Shown here in pieces: positions 6,074-7,484 of a stretch of DNA of 7,484 nt (the first letter of the stretch is position 1; the number at the start of each line of letters is the position of its first letter). This stretch comes from Ruminococcus sp. (GTDB lineage Bacteria; Bacillota; Clostridia; Oscillospirales; Ruminococcaceae): the NCBI GenBank assembly GCA_023667165.1, contig JAMPAO010000115.1, positions 1 to 7,484 of the forward strand, given 5' to 3'. The translations under genes were made by a program, and so were the position numbers. The notes under the pieces are model-generated. The model ran no database searches. It worked only from the letters and a program-made list of their open reading frames with translations, and was not told the DNA's origin.

Positions 6074-6116
6074 TGCTGCACTTACTGCTGCTTTCGTCCT
6101 TCTTACAGCTTATCTC
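6047..6116. repeat. Imperfect 18-bp inverted repeat built on the heptamer array
   Basis: GAGATAAG-aga-TAAGAAG (6047-6064) is complementary to CTTCTTA-cag-CTTATCTC (6099-6116): 15 of 18 positions pair, split by a 3x3 internal loop, around a 34-base loop. The loop holds its own GTGC-T-GCAC (6073-6081). No T run follows, so it is not an intrinsic terminator. The right arm ends eight bases before the PNP Shine-Dalgarno sequence, so the hairpin could limit read-through or protect RNA ends between the two genes, or it may be a small inverted-repeat element. Confidence 0.65.
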
Positions 6117-6138
6117 CGACAGTAGGAGGATGTAAAAA

Positions 6139-6972
6139 ATGTCAAAGGTTTACGAGAGATTGGAAAAGGCTTTCAAATGCTTTGAGGAAAAGGTGGATTT
6201 TACCCCCAAGATAGCCCTGATACTGGGTTCGGGACTGGGCGGCTACGCAGACGGGGTAGATATCAAGGCAACCCTTGATTACAAGGATATCGAGGGATTT
6301 CCCGTGTCCACGGTGGCAGGTCATAGGGGCAGATTCGTTTTCGGCTATGCGGGCGGCGCTCCCGTTGTTATAATGCAGGGAAGAGTGCATTATTACGAGG
6401 GATATCCCATGGAAGATGTGGTGCTTCCCGTAAGGCTTATGAAGCTGATGGGCGCGCAGACTCTTTTTGTTACCAATGCGGCGGGCGGCGTAAACTGGCA
6501 CTTTGAGTGCGGCGATTTCATGCTGATAAACGATCATATCTGCATGGCGCCCTCTCCCCTCATAGGAGAAAATCCCGACGAGCTGGGTGTGCGTTTCCCC
6601 GACATGAGCGAGATATACGACAAAAGGCTGAGAGAGCTTGTAAAAAGCGCCGCAAGGGAGCTGGATATCCCTCTTAAGGAGGGCGTGTATATCCAGCTTA
6701 CGGGTCCCAATTACGAAACGCCCTCGGAGGTGAGAATGGTGCGTACCCTCGGCGCGGACGCCGTGGGAATGTCCACAGCCTGCGAAGCTATAGCCGCAAA
6801 TCACATGGGAATGAAAACAGTCGGGATCTCCTGTATATCAAACCTTGCCTGCGGTGTTTCAAGCAAGCCGCTTTCCCACCGTGAGGTGCAGGAAACCGCC
6901 GACCGCACCGCTCCAATGTTCAAAAAGCTCATAACCGCCTGCGTCGGTAAAATATGGGAGGATATGCAGTAA
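6139..6972 (+). CDS. punA: Purine nucleoside phosphorylase, trimeric PNP-I type
   Basis: Cytosolic enzyme that splits (deoxy)inosine and (deoxy)guanosine with phosphate to free base and (deoxy)ribose-1-phosphate, in purine salvage. The 277-residue product has the size of the trimeric class. It carries the residues known from human PNP: S31 in LGSGLGG and H62 in AGHRGRF for phosphate, R82-x-H84-x-x-E87 in GRVHYYEG, N113 in TNAAGG, E193 in GPNYETP, M211-S212 in GADAVGMS, N235 in ISNLACG and H247 in LSHREVQ. Asn235 and Glu193 indicate 6-oxopurine specificity, so it is unlikely to be an adenosine or MTA phosphorylase. AGGAGG (6124-6129) lies nine bases before the ATG. It follows the repeat-filled gap and is followed after seven bases by the flavoprotein gene. 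B. subtilis names for the orthologue include punA and pupG. Confidence 0.95.
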   Translation: MSKVYERLEKAFKCFEEKVDFTPKIALILGSGLGGYADGVDIKATLDYKDIEGFPVSTVAGHRGRFVFGYAGGAPVVIMQGRVHYYEGYPMEDVVLPVRLMKLMGAQTLFVTNAAGGVNWHFECGDFMLINDHICMAPSPLIGENPDELGVRFPDMSEIYDKRLRELVKSAARELDIPLKEGVYIQLTGPNYETPSEVRMVRTLGADAVGMSTACEAIAANHMGMKTVGISCISNLACGVSSKPLSHREVQETADRTAPMFKKLITACVGKIWEDMQ

Positions 6973-6979
6973 TACCGTT

Positions 6980-7484
6980 ATGGCTGTTATAATACAAGGC
7001 GTTTCTCTTCCGTTCGGCGTGCCGGAGGAGGAAATAATTTCCTCGGGACTTAAAAAAGCGGGGATATCACGAAAAAGCGTTACACGGACGGGACTGCACA
7101 AAACGTCCCTTGACGCAAGAAGACAGAACGGTATAAAAACGGTTTCCTCAGTCTGGGCGGAGCTTGAGAGCGCGGAGGAGGAAGAAAAAATATGCCGTCT
7201 GAAGAGCTTCTGCGTCTATGTCGGCGCGCCTGATTTTGTTCTGCCGACAGCTTCGGCTAAAGCCGAGGGCAAAAGGATCGCTGTGGCGGGTTTCGGTCCG
7301 GCAGGTATGCTCGCGGCTCTGATATTGGCGGAAGCGGGACTTCGTCCGGTGGTTTTCGAGCGCGGCTCGGAGGTGGACAAGCGCGCTGCGGCGGTGGAGG
7401 ATTTTTGGAAAAACGGGAATTTTTCCCCCCGGACCAACGTGCAGTTCGGCGGGGGCGGCCCGGGAACTTTTTCCGACGGAAAGC
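6980..7484 (+). CDS. FAD-dependent oxidoreductase, COG2509-type (5' part, runs off the window)
   Basis: Open from ATG 6980 to the window edge, giving 168 codons of what is probably a 500-plus-residue protein. The family is the uncharacterised FAD-dependent dehydrogenases (COG2509, often 'NAD(P)/FAD-dependent oxidoreductase'). The N-terminal ~90 residues contain the family's SLDAR element (KTSLDARRQ, 41-49). Next come the dinucleotide-binding AGFGPAGM (103-110), the ribose-binding acid E127 in VFERG, and NVQFGGGGPGTFSDGK (153-168), close to the family's NVQFGEGGAGTFSDGK. PNP ends seven bases upstream. No SD is well placed (GGGAGG at 6956-6961 is 18 bases away), so translation may rely on reinitiation. 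The reaction is unknown. The conserved motif has unusual substitutions near the edge, treated as a finding. Confidence 0.85.
   Translation, partial: MAVIIQGVSLPFGVPEEEIISSGLKKAGISRKSVTRTGLHKTSLDARRQNGIKTVSSVWAELESAEEEEKICRLKSFCVYVGAPDFVLPTASAKAEGKRIAVAGFGPAGMLAALILAEAGLRPVVFERGSEVDKRAAAVEDFWKNGNFSPRTNVQFGGGGPGTFSDGK

Noticed and set aside
1..7484. Defence system, prophage, insertion sequence, CRISPR or toxin-antitoxin locus
   Set aside because: Every gene belongs to a metabolic or cell-wall family with uniform composition; no transposase, integrase, nuclease or spaced direct repeat was seen.

Overview
The window reads as chromosomal DNA from a Gram-positive, Clostridia-type bacterium (Firmicutes, possibly the Ruminococcus/Oscillospiraceae side). 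The reasons are clear Shine-Dalgarno sites before most genes, a sigma-A type promoter, a MurD with the 'NNSIASSPTR' variant I associate with clostridial MurD, and a set of families common in that group (M42 peptidases, the PF06838 'methionine gamma-lyase/aluminium resistance' family, trimeric PNP, the COG2509 flavoprotein). The taxon is inferred from family and style, not proven. All real genes lie on the + strand.

Layout. Bases 1-486 hold no gene. This is an AT-rich upstream region with an imperfect 23-bp tandem repeat, a good promoter (TTGCTA-17-TATAAT, 194-222), a nested set of inverted repeats starting at the predicted transcription start (229-345), a second TATAAT (356-361) overlapped by a 6-4-6 palindrome (361-376), and a weak attenuator-like hairpin (421-460). 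Four tightly packed genes follow: murD (487-1881), two tandem M42 metallopeptidase paralogues (1895-2932 and 2929-3975) and a GNAT acetyltransferase (3972-4682). The last three are joined by 4-base ATGA stop/start overlaps, so they almost certainly form one translationally coupled unit. After 52 bases comes a PLP-dependent Met-gamma-lyase-family protein (4735-6033). The next 105-base gap holds a heptanucleotide tandem repeat that also forms the left arm of a long inverted repeat. Purine nucleoside phosphorylase (6139-6972) and the first 168 codons of a COG2509-type FAD-dependent oxidoreductase (6980 to the window end) close the region.

How the parts fit. MurD adds D-glutamate to UDP-MurNAc-L-Ala in cytoplasmic peptidoglycan precursor synthesis. 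The two M42 enzymes are expected to be cytosolic aminopeptidases. Their coupling to each other and to murD suggests, but does not show, a shared role in peptide or amino-acid turnover, possibly of wall-derived peptides. The PF06838 protein (sulfur amino acid or related PLP chemistry) and PNP (purine salvage) are metabolic housekeeping genes. I see no convincing Rho-independent terminator anywhere, so read-through across the whole window is possible.

I did not find a defence system, mobile element, CRISPR array or tRNA/rRNA. The best non-routine signals are the heptamer repeat/inverted repeat at 6032-6116, the structured leader ahead of murD, a 13-bp perfect intragenic hairpin at 3195-3229, the murD-M42-M42-GNAT arrangement, and odd substitutions in a conserved motif at the right edge that may be sequence errors.
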